A stretch of 6,985 nucleotides of DNA. Source: an uncultured Clostridia bacterium (lineage in GTDB: Bacteria > Bacillota > Clostridia > Oscillospirales > Acutalibacteraceae). Location: contig CAJOQU010000174.1 in the NCBI GenBank assembly GCA_905236975.1, positions 1-6,985 on the forward strand. Reading direction: 5' to 3'. Within the stretch, counting starts at the first letter, position 1. Every line of letters starts with the position of its first letter. The notes below the pieces were generated by a model. That model was not told where the DNA came from. It ran no database searches and worked only from the letters and a program-made list of their open reading frames with translations. This document shows, in pieces, positions 6,869 through 6,985 of the stretch. Made by a program: the position numbers and the translations under genes.

Positions 6869-6985
6869 TCAATCTTCTTTTGTTTCCGTTTCTTTAGCGG
6901 CGGTCTTTTTAGCCGTCGTTTTTTTGGCTGCGGTCTTTTTGGCAGCCGGTTTCTTTTCCGCTGTTGCCTTGGCCGGCTTCTTTTC
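6869..6985 (-). CDS. tig: C-terminal end of probable trigger factor, with a Lys/Ala/Thr-rich tail (5'-truncated)
   Basis: Only the last 38 codons plus a TGA stop (6871-6869) are in the window; the gene continues past base 6985. The visible peptide opens E-K-K-P-A-K-A-T-A-E, continues as Ala/Lys/Thr repeats and closes with the acidic E-T-E-T-K-E-D. No catalytic or chaperone domain is visible, so the name rests on position: tig commonly precedes clpP-clpX in clostridia, and lysine/alanine-rich tails occur on some Gram-positive trigger factors as I recall. Trigger factor is the ribosome-bound chaperone and prolyl isomerase acting on nascent chains. The stop is 50 bases before clpP, with no convincing promoter between, so co-transcription is likely. 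Another protein with a histone-H1-like tail cannot be excluded from this fragment. Confidence 0.72.
   Translation of the reverse strand, partial: EKKPAKATAEKKPAAKKTAAKKTTAKKTAAKETETKED
6887..6946 (-). repeat. Four 15-bp tandem repeats encoding A-A-K-K-T units
   Basis: Inside the tail of the truncated gene, four consecutive five-codon units read A-A-K-K-T, A-A-K-K-T, T-A-K-K-T and A-A-K-E-T. Bases differ between copies mostly at third positions (GCT/GCC/GCA, AAA/AAG, ACC/ACG). The peptide repeat is therefore better kept than the DNA repeat, which suggests selection on composition. Copy number may vary between strains. Confidence 0.75.

Overview
The window is an ordinary stretch of bacterial core genome, most likely from a member of the Clostridia. 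An Oscillospiraceae/Ruminococcaceae-type organism is my best guess. The reasons are the tig-clpP-clpX order, a Gram-positive-style ClpP N-terminus, strong G-rich ribosome-binding sites, a Pth that opens on GTG as V-F-F-K, and an aminotransferase resembling those I remember from that group. The taxonomic call is inference; there is no rRNA or other marker here.

Layout: bases 1-780 (+ strand) hold the 3' two thirds of a PLP-dependent class I/II aminotransferase. It is followed by a strong 15-bp intrinsic terminator (824-863). Everything else lies on the minus strand and converges on that terminator. Read in the direction of transcription, the order is: the last 38 codons of a gene that is probably trigger factor (tig), with a Lys/Ala/Thr-rich tail; clpP; clpX; a perfect 11-bp hairpin; pth; and mfd. 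Gaps are 50 nt (tig-clpP), 9 nt (clpP-clpX), 70 nt (clpX-pth, assuming the GTG start) and 1 nt (pth-mfd). They look like one transcription unit, or two units divided at the clpX-pth hairpin.

Functionally the minus-strand genes form a quality-control set. Trigger factor folds nascent chains. ClpXP unfolds and degrades damaged or tagged proteins, including ssrA-tagged products of stalled ribosomes. Pth recycles peptidyl-tRNA dropped by ribosomes. Mfd removes RNA polymerase stalled at DNA lesions and recruits UvrA. All complete proteins keep their catalytic and nucleotide-binding residues and have normal family lengths. I see no frameshift, insertion sequence, CRISPR array, tRNA, rRNA or prophage sequence.

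I found no evidence of an undescribed biological system. The points worth a second look are modest: the basic repeat tail on the putative trigger factor, the clpX-pth hairpin, the joining of the tig-clpP-clpX block to the pth-mfd block, and the start of mfd, which lacks a Shine-Dalgarno sequence and is tightly coupled to pth. There is no gene-free stretch longer than 300 bases.
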